The notes under the pieces were generated by a model. That model had not been told where the DNA came from. It made no database searches and saw only the letters and a program-made list of their open reading frames with translations. A program made the translations under genes and the position numbers. Below, piece after piece: positions 31,362 through 38,750 of a stretch of DNA of 43,859 nt; the stretch's first letter is position 1, and the number at the start of each line of letters is the position of its first letter. The DNA comes from Mycobacterium sp. DL99 (lineage in GTDB: Bacteria > Actinomycetota > Actinomycetes > Mycobacteriales > Mycobacteriaceae). The stretch lies in assembly GCF_004762045.1 (NCBI RefSeq), contig NZ_SJOM01000007.1:4951747-4995605 (forward strand), in the 5' to 3' direction.

Positions 31362-33692
31362 CTAGCCGGCGTCCGTCATACCTGCGCCGGCCCGGTCCCG
31401 CTTGTCCTCGCCCGGTGGAACCTCACCGGGCGCGTTAGGGTCCAGCTCGGCGGGACCCGACTCACTGATCCCGAATCGCTTGTGCAGCCGGGCCAACGGC
31501 GCAGGCGCCCACCAGTTCCACTGCCCCACCAGGTGCATGAACGCCGGCACCAACAACATTCGTACCAACGTGGCGTCGACCAGCACCGCAATGGTCAGGC
31601 CGAGGCCGAACATCCGCATGAAGGCCACCTGCGCGGCGATCAGCGCGGCGAACGAGATCGACATCAACAGCGCGGCGGCGGTCACCACCCGGCCGGTGCG
31701 GGCCAGGCCGAGCGCGACGCTCTCGTCGTTCCGCTCGCGCGGGGACATCTCGGTGCCGTCGGGGCGGGTATGACCTGGCGCCAGCCAGAACTCGCGGATC
31801 CGCGAGACCAGGAACACCTCGTAGTCCATGGACAGCCCGAACGCGATGCAGAACAACAACACCGGCAGGTTGGCGACCAGAGTGCCCGTCGATGTGGTGC
31901 CCAGCGCGCCCAGGTGGCCGTCCTGGAAGATCCACACCAGCGCACCGAACGCCGCCGACAGCGACAACACGTTGAGCACCAACGCCTTCAGCGGAAGTAT
32001 CACGCTGCCGGTGAGCAGGAACAGCAGCACGAAGGTGATCGCGGCGATGATGCCGAGCACCATCGGCAAGCGCGAGGTGATCGCCTGCGAACTGTCACGG
32101 TTGACCTGTGCGATGCCGGTGAACTTCACCTCGGCCGGCGCGGGCACCGCGTGCAGGGCGTCGAGCTGGGCCTCGGAGGCGTCGCTGAACAGCGGTACGT
32201 CGCTTCCGACGGTCAGATACGCACTGCCGTCGGCTATTCCGGTGCCCGAGGTCGGTGGCCCGACCCGGCGGCCGTCGACAAACGTGCCCCCTGGCGCGGA
32301 CACCGAGACCCCGTCGGCGGCCCGCGACAGATCGCCTGCGTAGCGGTCGATCGCGGCGGGCGGCAGGCCGGTGACGTCGGGAAGCACCACAGTGACGGCG
32401 GTCGAGGAATCGACGGCGAAATCATGGCGCAGCTCGTCGCCGACCTGGCGGGCCGACGCCGAGGACGGCAGCACGCGGTCGTCGGGGAAACCCCACTTGA
32501 TCCCGAGGAAGGGCGCGCCCAGCATGAGCAGCAGCGCGATGACCGCGAGTCCGATCGGGACCGAGCGGCGCATGACGCGCTTGGTCGTGCGGTACCAGAA
32601 AGTCTGCTCGACGGGCTTGGGCTCGGGCTCGGGCCGGCCCAGGATCTGGCGGATGAAGCGGCGCACGTCGTAGGCGTCCAGACGATCACCGAGCAGCGCA
32701 ATGGCAGCCGGGGCCACCACGATGGCCGCGAATGCCGCCAGCGCCACGACCGCGATGCCTGCGTAGGCGAACGACTTGAGGAAGTACATCGGGAACAGCA
32801 CCATCGCCACCATCGACAGCGCCACCGTCATCGCCGAGAACAGCACGGTGCGTCCGGCCGTGACCATGGTGCGCACCAGTGCACGGTCCGGGTCGACGCC
32901 GTCGGCCAGTTCCTCGCGGTAGCGGCTGACGATCAACAGGGTGTAGTCGATGGCCAGTGCCAGCCCCATCGCCACGGTGAGGTTGAGCGCGAAGATCGAG
33001 ACGTCGGTGACCATCGTGAACCCGCGCAGCACTGCCAGGGATCCGAGGATCGCGAAACCGCCGACCGCGAGCGGCAATGCGGCGGCGAGCAATCCGCCGA
33101 ACACCCACACCAGCACGAGGAAGCTCAGCGGGATGGCGATGGATTCCATCATCAAGAGGTCTTTTTCGCTCTGCCCGTTGATCTGGACGTAGATCATCGC
33201 CTCGCCGCCGGCCCGTACGGTCACGCCTTTGCGGTCGTGAACCAGTTGAGCGGTGAGCTCCTTGGCGTGTTTCTGCGCGCCGCTCTCCCCGCCGGTGATT
33301 CCGGCCAGGATGAGCCCGGTCTTACCGTCCTTACTGATCAACGTGGCTGCCGCGGGTGGCGGCAAGGTCCAGGCGGAGCTGACCTCGGTCACGTACGGCG
33401 ATGCCTTGAGCCGGCCGGCGATCTCGGTTCCCGCGGCCAGGGCGGCCGTACCGTTCGCCCCGGCGTTCTCATCGGTCACGCTGATGAGCAACTGCATGTC
33501 GCCCCGGGCGAATTTGTCCGAGAGCAGCTGGGTGGCCTGTGCCGATTCCGACGTCGGATCCTGAAACCCGCCGGCCGACAAGCTGTTGGCCACCGGAATG
33601 CCGAAGATCCCCGCGGCCACCATGGCCAGTACGGCCACCGCGAGGACACGTCGTGGTGCGGCGATGGCCAGATGGGCGATTCGATGCAGCAC
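31362..33692 (-). CDS. mmpL13: MmpL-family RND lipid transporter, intact MmpL13-like
   Basis: 776 aa from GTG 33692 with GGAAGGA before it. Two repeats of one helix, a periplasmic loop and five helices are visible. The conserved proton-relay pairs are present in both halves: LALAIDYTLLIVSRYREE and FGLSMDYEVFLVSRIREF. It ends with a short charged tail and lacks the large C-terminal domain of MmpL3. In M. tuberculosis the equivalent is split into mmpL13a and mmpL13b; here the frame is continuous. It probably exports a lipid or lipophilic compound. TetR and a methyltransferase follow in the operon. Confidence 0.92.
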   Translation of the reverse strand: MLHRIAHLAIAAPRRVLAVAVLAMVAAGIFGIPVANSLSAGGFQDPTSESAQATQLLSDKFARGDMQLLISVTDENAGANGTAALAAGTEIAGRLKASPYVTEVSSAWTLPPPAAATLISKDGKTGLILAGITGGESGAQKHAKELTAQLVHDRKGVTVRAGGEAMIYVQINGQSEKDLLMMESIAIPLSFLVLVWVFGGLLAAALPLAVGGFAILGSLAVLRGFTMVTDVSIFALNLTVAMGLALAIDYTLLIVSRYREELADGVDPDRALVRTMVTAGRTVLFSAMTVALSMVAMVLFPMYFLKSFAYAGIAVVALAAFAAIVVAPAAIALLGDRLDAYDVRRFIRQILGRPEPEPKPVEQTFWYRTTKRVMRRSVPIGLAVIALLLMLGAPFLGIKWGFPDDRVLPSSASARQVGDELRHDFAVDSSTAVTVVLPDVTGLPPAAIDRYAGDLSRAADGVSVSAPGGTFVDGRRVGPPTSGTGIADGSAYLTVGSDVPLFSDASEAQLDALHAVPAPAEVKFTGIAQVNRDSSQAITSRLPMVLGIIAAITFVLLFLLTGSVILPLKALVLNVLSLSAAFGALVWIFQDGHLGALGTTSTGTLVANLPVLLFCIAFGLSMDYEVFLVSRIREFWLAPGHTRPDGTEMSPRERNDESVALGLARTGRVVTAAALLMSISFAALIAAQVAFMRMFGLGLTIAVLVDATLVRMLLVPAFMHLVGQWNWWAPAPLARLHKRFGISESGPAELDPNAPGEVPPGEDKRDRAGAGMTDAG

Positions 33693-33724
33693 AGTGCGTC
33701 CTTCCCCGATGGATATCGCCGTTA

Positions 33725-33741
33725 AGTTAACAGTGATAAGT
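33725..33741. promoter_or_regulatory. TetR-type operator upstream of mmpL13
   Basis: AGTTAACAGTGATAAGT contains the symmetric pattern TTAnCAnTGnTAA centred on 33733. It is 33 bp before the MmpL start and stands out as AT-rich in GC-rich surroundings. Spacing and symmetry suit the TetR encoded in this operon. Confidence 0.6.
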
Positions 33742-33849
33742 TTCCGGCGTCAACGTGGTTCTCGCTCTACACACGGACGGCGGCACCGAAGGGTTCACCC
33801 GGCGGGCGCGCTGCGATGAGTTCGGGCGATTCAATGCGTCTAATAAGGC

Positions 33850-34386
33850 ATGACCAACACCACCGACGCCGAAACTGCGACCACACGCATGACCGATACC
33901 GGGTTGCTCATCCTGCGCATCGCCATCGGCGCAACGATGCTGCAGGCCGGTCTGATCAAGGCTTTCGACTTCGGCACCGCCGTGGGTTTCATGGAATCCA
34001 GCGGTTGGCGGCTACCCGCGTTCGGCGCGTTCATGGTGACCGCGGCCGAAACCCTCGGCGGCATCGGTCTGCTCCTCGGCGTCCTCACCCCACTGGCTGC
34101 GTGCGCGGTGATCGGCGCGATGGTCGACGCCTGGGCCGTGAACGTGTCAACCGACGCCTTCTGGTCCCAGCCGTTCAACGTTCCGTTCCTGGCCGCATTC
34201 GCCGCCGCGGCGCTGCTGTTCACCGGCGCCGGCGCGTTCTCGGTCGACGACCGCGTCTTCGGCCGCTCCCGGATGTCGGCCGGGGCCGCGGTGGGCCTCC
34301 TGGTGATCGGCGTCGCAGCCGCCGCGGTGACTTGGATCGCGCTGAACGGCACCAACCCCATTCACGTCACAAAGCCGGCCGCCTGA
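33850..34386 (+). CDS. DoxX-family membrane protein
   Basis: 178 aa from ATG 33850 with an AAGG site just before. DoxX core: LLILRIAIGATMLQAGLIKAF, then a FMESSGWRLPAFGAFMVTAAETLGGIGLLLG segment with the family's Glu. Four to five helices are present, the last being VGLLVIGVAAAAVTWIAL. Mycobacterial DoxX proteins work with superoxide dismutase and SseA in redox control, but neither partner is nearby. It is divergent from mmpL13 and may share the TetR operator region. Confidence 0.87.
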   Translation: MTNTTDAETATTRMTDTGLLILRIAIGATMLQAGLIKAFDFGTAVGFMESSGWRLPAFGAFMVTAAETLGGIGLLLGVLTPLAACAVIGAMVDAWAVNVSTDAFWSQPFNVPFLAAFAAAALLFTGAGAFSVDDRVFGRSRMSAGAAVGLLVIGVAAAAVTWIALNGTNPIHVTKPAA

Positions 34387-34394
34387 GACGCCAG

Positions 34395-34444
34395 CGTGGG
34401 CCTTGTGCACGGAATTTCCGCCGAATCTGTGCACGAGGCCCACG
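34395..34444 (+). terminator. Long hairpin behind doxX
   Basis: 19-nt arms (34395-34413 and 34426-34444) pair except at two positions around a 12-nt loop. The arm contains CGTGGGCCT and GTGCAC. It starts 9 bp after the DoxX stop. It looks like the hairpins between convergent genes, but here the next gene is on the same strand, so it would isolate that gene's transcription. Confidence 0.7.
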
Positions 34445-34548
34445 TTCGTGGCCACGGGTGATCTGGGCTACTCGCCAGAAACCTACCCAAAAGTAGGATT
34501 GCCACCATTTTCCGAACCGTGACTCAAAGATTCCTTAATAGTGACCCA

Positions 34549-34554
34549 TACGCT
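34549..34554 (+). promoter_or_regulatory. Possible -10 element for a leaderless transcript
   Basis: TACGCT fits the mycobacterial -10 pattern TAnnnT. It ends 7 bases before the A of the ATG at 34562, the spacing at which transcription would begin on the start codon itself. No clear -35 box is visible. The absence of a ribosome-binding site before that ATG fits a leaderless mRNA. Confidence 0.4.
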
Positions 34555-34561
34555 CAGTGTC

Positions 34562-34693
34562 ATGTGGATCGACGACACCAGTGCAGATGTCATCAAGGTC
34601 GACTTCGAGGCTCTCTACCACGGCGATTTCCTCGTCGAGGGTGACACCTCGGAGCAGTTTGACGACTACCAGGAACTGCCCACCGCAGTATGA
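34562..34693 (+). CDS. Small, highly acidic protein (43 aa), unknown
   Basis: ATG 34562 to TGA 34691-34693, too short for most gene finders. The product begins MWIDDTSADVIKVDFEALYH and ends DDYQELPTAV. It has 12 Asp/Glu, one Lys, no Arg and no Cys, with regularly spaced aromatics (Trp2, Phe15, Tyr19, Phe23, Phe33, Tyr36), so it is soluble and strongly acidic. I do not recognise a family. Support for a real gene: an isolated transcript between two hairpins, a suitable -10 box, a perfect terminator 2 bases after the stop, and a sensible residue pattern. Acidic mini-proteins of this kind may be inhibitors, anti-factors or peptide precursors, but nothing here decides. Confidence 0.6.
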   Translation: MWIDDTSADVIKVDFEALYHGDFLVEGDTSEQFDDYQELPTAV

Positions 34694-34695
34694 GA

Positions 34696-34721
34696 AAACG
34701 CGCGCCTCGCGGCGCGCGTTT
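34696..34721 (+). terminator. Terminator of the small acidic gene
   Basis: A perfect 11-bp stem, AAACGCGCGCC (34696-34706) with GGCGCGCGTTT (34711-34721), around a TCGC tetraloop. It begins two bases after the stop codon and its right arm ends in TTT, so it is a textbook intrinsic terminator. Confidence 0.85.
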
Positions 34722-34762
34722 CCCCATCTTGAGTTTGCCGTAGGTTGCCCCTTCACGGGCCA

Positions 34763-34793
34763 CAGTCCTCGCTCAGGCGAGGACTGCTTCTTT
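34763..34793 (+). terminator. Second tandem terminator, overlapping the end of the convergent gene
   Basis: CAGTCCTCGC (34763-34772) and GCGAGGACTG (34777-34786) form a perfect 10-bp stem around TCAG. A pyrimidine-rich CTTCTTT follows on the plus strand. The right arm is the last coding part of the minus-strand monooxygenase, whose stop lies in the loop. It would back up the terminator at 34696. Confidence 0.75.
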
Positions 34794-35786
34794 CTCAGGC
34801 TCGGCTTCGTCCGCGCCGATCATGTTCAGCAGACGCCCGCTGATCAGCAGTTCGGCCTCTGACACCATCCGCGAGACGAGTTCGCCGCAGGTGGGGATGT
34901 CGTTGATCAGGCCCATCGAGGTTCCGACCGACCAGATGCCTGCGTCGAGATCACCGATCTCATAGACCTTCACGCCGCGTTTGCCGGCCACCAGATCCTT
35001 GACGTCCTCGAACTGGCCACCGTCCTTGAGGATCTGCACCACCTCACGTGAGACCGTGTTACTCGCGACTCGGGCGGTGTTACCGAGGCTGCGGAAGATC
35101 AGCTCGGTGTCGAGCTCGGTGCCCGCCACGATCGCTTCCTTGACCTTGTGATGGATCGCCGATTCCACGGTGCACATGAACCGCGAGCCCATGTTGATGC
35201 CGTCGGCGCCCAGCGCCAGCGCGGCCACCAGACCACGCGCATCGGCGAAACCGCCCGACGCGATCATCGGGATATCGATCTTGGCCGATGCGGCCGGGAT
35301 GAGCACCAGGCCCGGGATGTCGTCCTCGCCGGGGTGACCGGCGCACTCGAACCCGTCGATGCTGATGCCGTCCACACCCAGGCTCTGCGCCTTGACGGCG
35401 TGGCGCACCGAGGTGCACTTGTGCAGCACCTTGATGCCGTTGTCGTGGAACATCGGCAGGTGCGGCGCCGGGTTGGAGCCCGCGGTCTCCACGATCTTGA
35501 TCCCGGAGTCGACGATCACCTGGCGGTACTCGTCATATGGCGGCGGGTTGATCGTCGGCAGGATCGTCAGGTTCACACCGAACGGCTTGTCGGTGAGGTC
35601 ACGACACCGCTCGATCTCGCGGGCCAGATCCGCCGGGGTCGGCTGGGTCAGCGCGGTGATGAAACCCAATGCACCCGCATTCGCCACGGCCGCAACGAGT
35701 TCGGCGCGGCCGACCCACTGCATGCCACCTTGCACGATGGGATGCTCGATCCCGAACGTCTCGGTGAACTTCGTCTTCAATGCCAT
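34773..35786 (-). CDS. Nitronate monooxygenase / 2-nitropropane dioxygenase-like flavoprotein
   Basis: 337 aa with an AGGAAG-type site before ATG 35786. The FMN-binding TIM barrel shows FGIEHPIVQGGMQWVGRAELVAAVANAGALGF, PFGVNLTI, DGISIDGFECAGHPG (with the catalytic-His type segment), PMIASGGFADARGLVAAL, and GADGINMGSRF. It belongs to the NMO/NPD family, many members of which act on nitronates or as FMN reductases. It is the third gene behind mcr and the SDR (43-bp gap), so a role linked to acyl-CoA oxidation is possible. Its own substrate is unknown. Confidence 0.88.
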   Translation of the reverse strand: MALKTKFTETFGIEHPIVQGGMQWVGRAELVAAVANAGALGFITALTQPTPADLAREIERCRDLTDKPFGVNLTILPTINPPPYDEYRQVIVDSGIKIVETAGSNPAPHLPMFHDNGIKVLHKCTSVRHAVKAQSLGVDGISIDGFECAGHPGEDDIPGLVLIPAASAKIDIPMIASGGFADARGLVAALALGADGINMGSRFMCTVESAIHHKVKEAIVAGTELDTELIFRSLGNTARVASNTVSREVVQILKDGGQFEDVKDLVAGKRGVKVYEIGDLDAGIWSVGTSMGLINDIPTCGELVSRMVSEAELLISGRLLNMIGADEAEPEKEAVLA

Positions 35787-35829
35787 AAACGGACCTACTT
35801 CCTGTGCTTTCTACTCTTCGCGCAAGCGC

Positions 35830-36585
35830 TCATCGGGGTGCCATGCGGATCGCGCCGTCGAGGCGGATCACCTCGCCGTTGAGCATCGGGTTCTCGATGA
35901 TGTGCACGGCCAGGGCGCCGTACTCATCGGGATCGCCCAGCCGGGCCGGGTGCGGCACCTGCTGGCCCAGCGACTTCTGCGCCTCCTCGGGCAGCGAACC
36001 CAGCAGCGGGGTCTTGAACAGACCCGGCGCGATGGTGCACACCCGGATCAGCTCACGCGATAGATCCCGCGCGATCGGCAGGGTCATGCCGACCACACCG
36101 CCCTTGGACGCCGAGTAGGCGGCTTGCCCGATCTGACCGTCGAACGCCGCCACCGAGGCGGTGTTGATGATGACCCCGCGCTCTTCGTTCTTCAGCGGTT
36201 CGGTCCTGGCGATGCGCTCAGCGCTCAGCCGGATCACGTTGAACGTGCCGATCAGGTTGACCTCGACCACCTTGCGGAACCCGTCCAGCGGGAACGCACC
36301 GTTCTTGGACAGGGTCTTGATCGCATTGCCGATGCCGGCGCAGTTGACGTTGATGCGCACCGGGCCAAGCGATTCCGCGACGTCGAGCGCCTCGGACACA
36401 CCCGCCTCATCGGTGACATCGGTGCCGACGAACCTGGCCCGATCCCCCAGTTCGGCCACCACCTCTTCACCCTTGAGGTCGATCACCACCACCTGAGCAC
36501 CCGCGTCCAGCAGGCGCTTGGTGGTGGCCAGCCCCAGGCCGGAAGCGCCGCCGGTGACGACGGCTACCGCGTCTTTGATCTCCAC
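35830..36585 (-). CDS. Short-chain dehydrogenase, HSD10-like 3-hydroxyacyl-CoA dehydrogenase (Rv1144 ortholog)
   Basis: 251 aa from GTG 36585 with an AAAGGAA site. SDR motifs: VVTGGASGLGLATTKRL (NAD), VVIDLKGEE (acidic residue selecting NAD), NVNCAGIGNA, catalytic Tyr and Lys in YSASKGG, then IAPGLFKTPLLGSLPEE. The extended PLDGFRKVVEVNLIGTFNVIRL and the FKTPLL end are those of 17-beta-HSD type 10, which oxidises 2-methyl-3-hydroxyacyl-CoA and steroids. It sits directly behind mcr, fitting 2-methyl-branched acyl-CoA breakdown. Confidence 0.9.
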   Translation of the reverse strand: MEIKDAVAVVTGGASGLGLATTKRLLDAGAQVVVIDLKGEEVVAELGDRARFVGTDVTDEAGVSEALDVAESLGPVRINVNCAGIGNAIKTLSKNGAFPLDGFRKVVEVNLIGTFNVIRLSAERIARTEPLKNEERGVIINTASVAAFDGQIGQAAYSASKGGVVGMTLPIARDLSRELIRVCTIAPGLFKTPLLGSLPEEAQKSLGQQVPHPARLGDPDEYGALAVHIIENPMLNGEVIRLDGAIRMAPR

Positions 36586-36649
36586 TTACCGCATTCCTTT
36601 CCGGCCGGCATGCCGCCGACCCATTGATGTGGTTGAACCGAAACGTGAA

Positions 36650-37735
36650 CTAAACCCATTCCCGCAGAACGGCTTCGGTGTCGGCGCCGCGCGGGCCCGG
36701 CGGGGTCGGCACCGCCGGGACGCTGCGGGAGAACCGCGGTGCCGGCATCGGTTGCAGGTTGCCGCCTTCGTCGAAGAACGTGTTGCGCTCGGCGATGTGC
36801 GGTTCGGTGAGGACCTCGGCGAAGGACAGCACCGGCGCCGCGCACGCGTCGGTCCCCGCGAACACCTCGGCCCAATGATCACGGTCGTGCGCGGCGAAGG
36901 CCTTGGTGAACGCCTCGCGCAGCTCGGGCCAGCGGGCCATGTCGTTCTGGTCCGGAAGGTCAGCATCGTCCAGTCCCAGACCCTTGAGCAGCTCGGCATA
37001 GAACTGCGGCTCGATCGCCCCGATCGACATGTAGCGGCCGTCGGAGGTCTCGTAGGTGTCGTAGTACGGAGCGCCGGTGTCGAGCATGTTGGTGCCGCGC
37101 TCGTCTGACCAGAGACCCTGGCTACGGAAGCTCCACATCATCTGCATCAGCACCGACGAGCCATCGATCATCGCCGCGTCGATCACCTGCCCCTTGCCCG
37201 AGGTCTGCCGCTCGAACAGCGCCGAGAGGATGCCGACGAGCAGGAACATCGAGCCGCCACCGAAATCACCGGCGAGGTTCAGCGGCGGCACCGGCCGCTC
37301 GCCCTTGCGCCCGACTGCGTGCAGCAGGCCGTTGAGGGAGATGTAGTTGATGTCGTGGCCGGCCTGCAGGGCCCGCGGGCCTTCCTGGCCCCAGCCCGTC
37401 ATGCGGGCGTAGATCAGCCGTTCGTTGACCTTGGCGCAATCGTCAGGCCCCAGACCCAACCGCTCGGTGACGCCGGGACGGAAACCCTCGATCAGCACGT
37501 CGGCCTTCTCGATGAGCTTGAGCACCAGCGCGCGGCCCTCGTCGCTCTTCATGTCCGCGGCCACCGATCGGCGGTTCCGCAACATGGTGTCAGCGCTGGG
37601 CGTGCCTGCGCCCTTGCCCGGCCGTTCGATGCGCACGACGTCGGCACCCAGATCGCCGAGAATCATCGCCGCGTGCGGGCCCGGGCCGATACCGGCCAAC
37701 TCCACAACGCGCAAACCTTGCAGTGGTCCTGCCAT
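36650..37735 (-). CDS. mcr: Alpha-methylacyl-CoA racemase
   Basis: 361 aa from ATG 37735 (MAGPLQGLRVVELAG), with GGAAGAG before it and a length near the 360 aa of M. tuberculosis Mcr; the longer frame to 37780 is not needed. Catalytic His is in AGHDINYISLNG, Asp in LAGDFGGGSMFLL, and Glu in GAIEPQFY, all as in the solved enzyme. It swaps (R)- and (S)-2-methylacyl-CoA so that branched chains, including sterol side chains, can enter beta-oxidation. It heads the mcr-SDR-NMO operon. Confidence 0.95.
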   Translation of the reverse strand: MAGPLQGLRVVELAGIGPGPHAAMILGDLGADVVRIERPGKGAGTPSADTMLRNRRSVAADMKSDEGRALVLKLIEKADVLIEGFRPGVTERLGLGPDDCAKVNERLIYARMTGWGQEGPRALQAGHDINYISLNGLLHAVGRKGERPVPPLNLAGDFGGGSMFLLVGILSALFERQTSGKGQVIDAAMIDGSSVLMQMMWSFRSQGLWSDERGTNMLDTGAPYYDTYETSDGRYMSIGAIEPQFYAELLKGLGLDDADLPDQNDMARWPELREAFTKAFAAHDRDHWAEVFAGTDACAAPVLSFAEVLTEPHIAERNTFFDEGGNLQPMPAPRFSRSVPAVPTPPGPRGADTEAVLREWV

Positions 37736-37869
37736 GCTCTTCCGCCCTTCGCGTGTTAGGCCTTGGTTGACCGGTGACATAGCTTACTTGTATAACCTTC
37801 TCGACTGGCATGGCCATAGCCGGCCCCGCCCGGACCGGGCCACTGGCCCTTCAGACCTAAGGTGCATAG

Positions 37870-38673
37870 ATGACCGTGACCCGCGAGTACCCCGACGTCA
37901 AAGACGTGACCGTGTCCCTCGAGGGCGGCGTGCTGTCGGTGACGCTGAACCGGCCCGACAGCCTCAATTCGCTGACCCAGGACATGCTCGTGGCGATCGC
38001 CGATGCCATGGAACTCGCCGCCACCGACCCCGAGGTGCGCGTGGTTCGCCTCGGCGGCGCGGGCCGCGGGTTCAGTTCGGGCGCCGGCATCAGCGAGGAA
38101 GACCAGAACGCCAAGAGCCACGACGCCGAAGGCGTGCTCGACGCCGCCAACCGCGCCGTCGCATCCATCGTGGCGCTGCCCAAGCCGGTCGTGGCCGTGG
38201 TGCAGGGACCCGCCGCAGGCGTCGGGGTGTCACTGGCACTGGCGTCCGACGTCGTGCTGGCCTCGGAGGCGGCCTTCTTCCTGCTGGCCTTCACCAAGAT
38301 CGGGTTGATGCCCGACGGCGGTGCATCGGCGCTCGTCGCCGCGAACATCGGCCGGATCCGGGCCATGCGACTGGCGCTGCTGGCCGACCGCCTCACCGCC
38401 GCCGACGCCTACGACTGGGGTCTGATCAGCGCCGTGTACCCGGCCGACGAGTTCGACGCCGCGGTGGACAAGGTCATCGCCAAGCTGCGTTCAGGTCCGG
38501 CGGTGGCCCTGCGCGAGACCAAGCAGGCCGTCAACGCGGCCACTCTCACCGAGCTCGAGGGTGCCTTCGCCCGCGAGCGCCAGGGCCAGCTGCAGCTGCT
38601 GGTGTCCGACGATTTCCGCGAGGGCACCAAGGCCTTCCAGCAGAACCGACGCCCGGAGTTCACCCAGCAATAA
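37870..38673 (+). CDS. Crotonase (enoyl-CoA hydratase/isomerase) family protein
   Basis: 267 aa. The fold is clear: LSVTLNRPDSLNSLTQDM, oxyanion-hole part GRGFSSGAGISEED, and QGPAAGVGVSLALASDVVLASEAAFF. The first catalytic Glu of true hydratases is Ser121, and the second position is Asp149 (GLMPDGGAS), as in delta3-delta2 enoyl-CoA isomerases such as PaaG. It is therefore more likely an isomerase than a hydratase. It is divergent from mcr across 134 bp, and in place it matches the echA10/echA11 region (Rv1142c/Rv1141c). Confidence 0.88.
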   Translation: MTVTREYPDVKDVTVSLEGGVLSVTLNRPDSLNSLTQDMLVAIADAMELAATDPEVRVVRLGGAGRGFSSGAGISEEDQNAKSHDAEGVLDAANRAVASIVALPKPVVAVVQGPAAGVGVSLALASDVVLASEAAFFLLAFTKIGLMPDGGASALVAANIGRIRAMRLALLADRLTAADAYDWGLISAVYPADEFDAAVDKVIAKLRSGPAVALRETKQAVNAATLTELEGAFARERQGQLQLLVSDDFREGTKAFQQNRRPEFTQQ

Positions 38674-38715
38674 GCGTCCGCCGGGGCGCACGCCGGCGAA
38701 AATCGTTGGACTCAA

Positions 38716-38730
38716 CCCACTCCGAGTGGG
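38716..38730. promoter_or_regulatory. Short perfect palindrome before the MFS gene
   Basis: CCCACT-CCG-AGTGGG, 20 bp before ATG 38751 and 42 bp after the crotonase stop. It could be an operator for the MFS gene, perhaps for the TetR encoded just downstream, or a weak hairpin. Position is the only support. Confidence 0.3.
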
Positions 38731-38750
38731 CACCATCGAATGTTGTGAGC

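Noticed and set aside
31281..33725. 814-codon open frame on the plus strand
   Set aside because: It is antisense to mmpL13 and rich in Arg, His, Gln and Gly without any motif. It is a shadow of the MmpL codons.
33790..34496. Alternative frame overlapping doxX on the plus strand
   Set aside because: It is Arg/His-rich without motifs, while the doxX frame has clear membrane helices.
34557..34862. 101-codon frame overlapping the acidic mini-gene
   Set aside because: It is Ser/Thr/Arg-rich, runs through both terminators and into the end of the opposite gene. The 43-codon frame stops just before the terminator and has the more protein-like composition.
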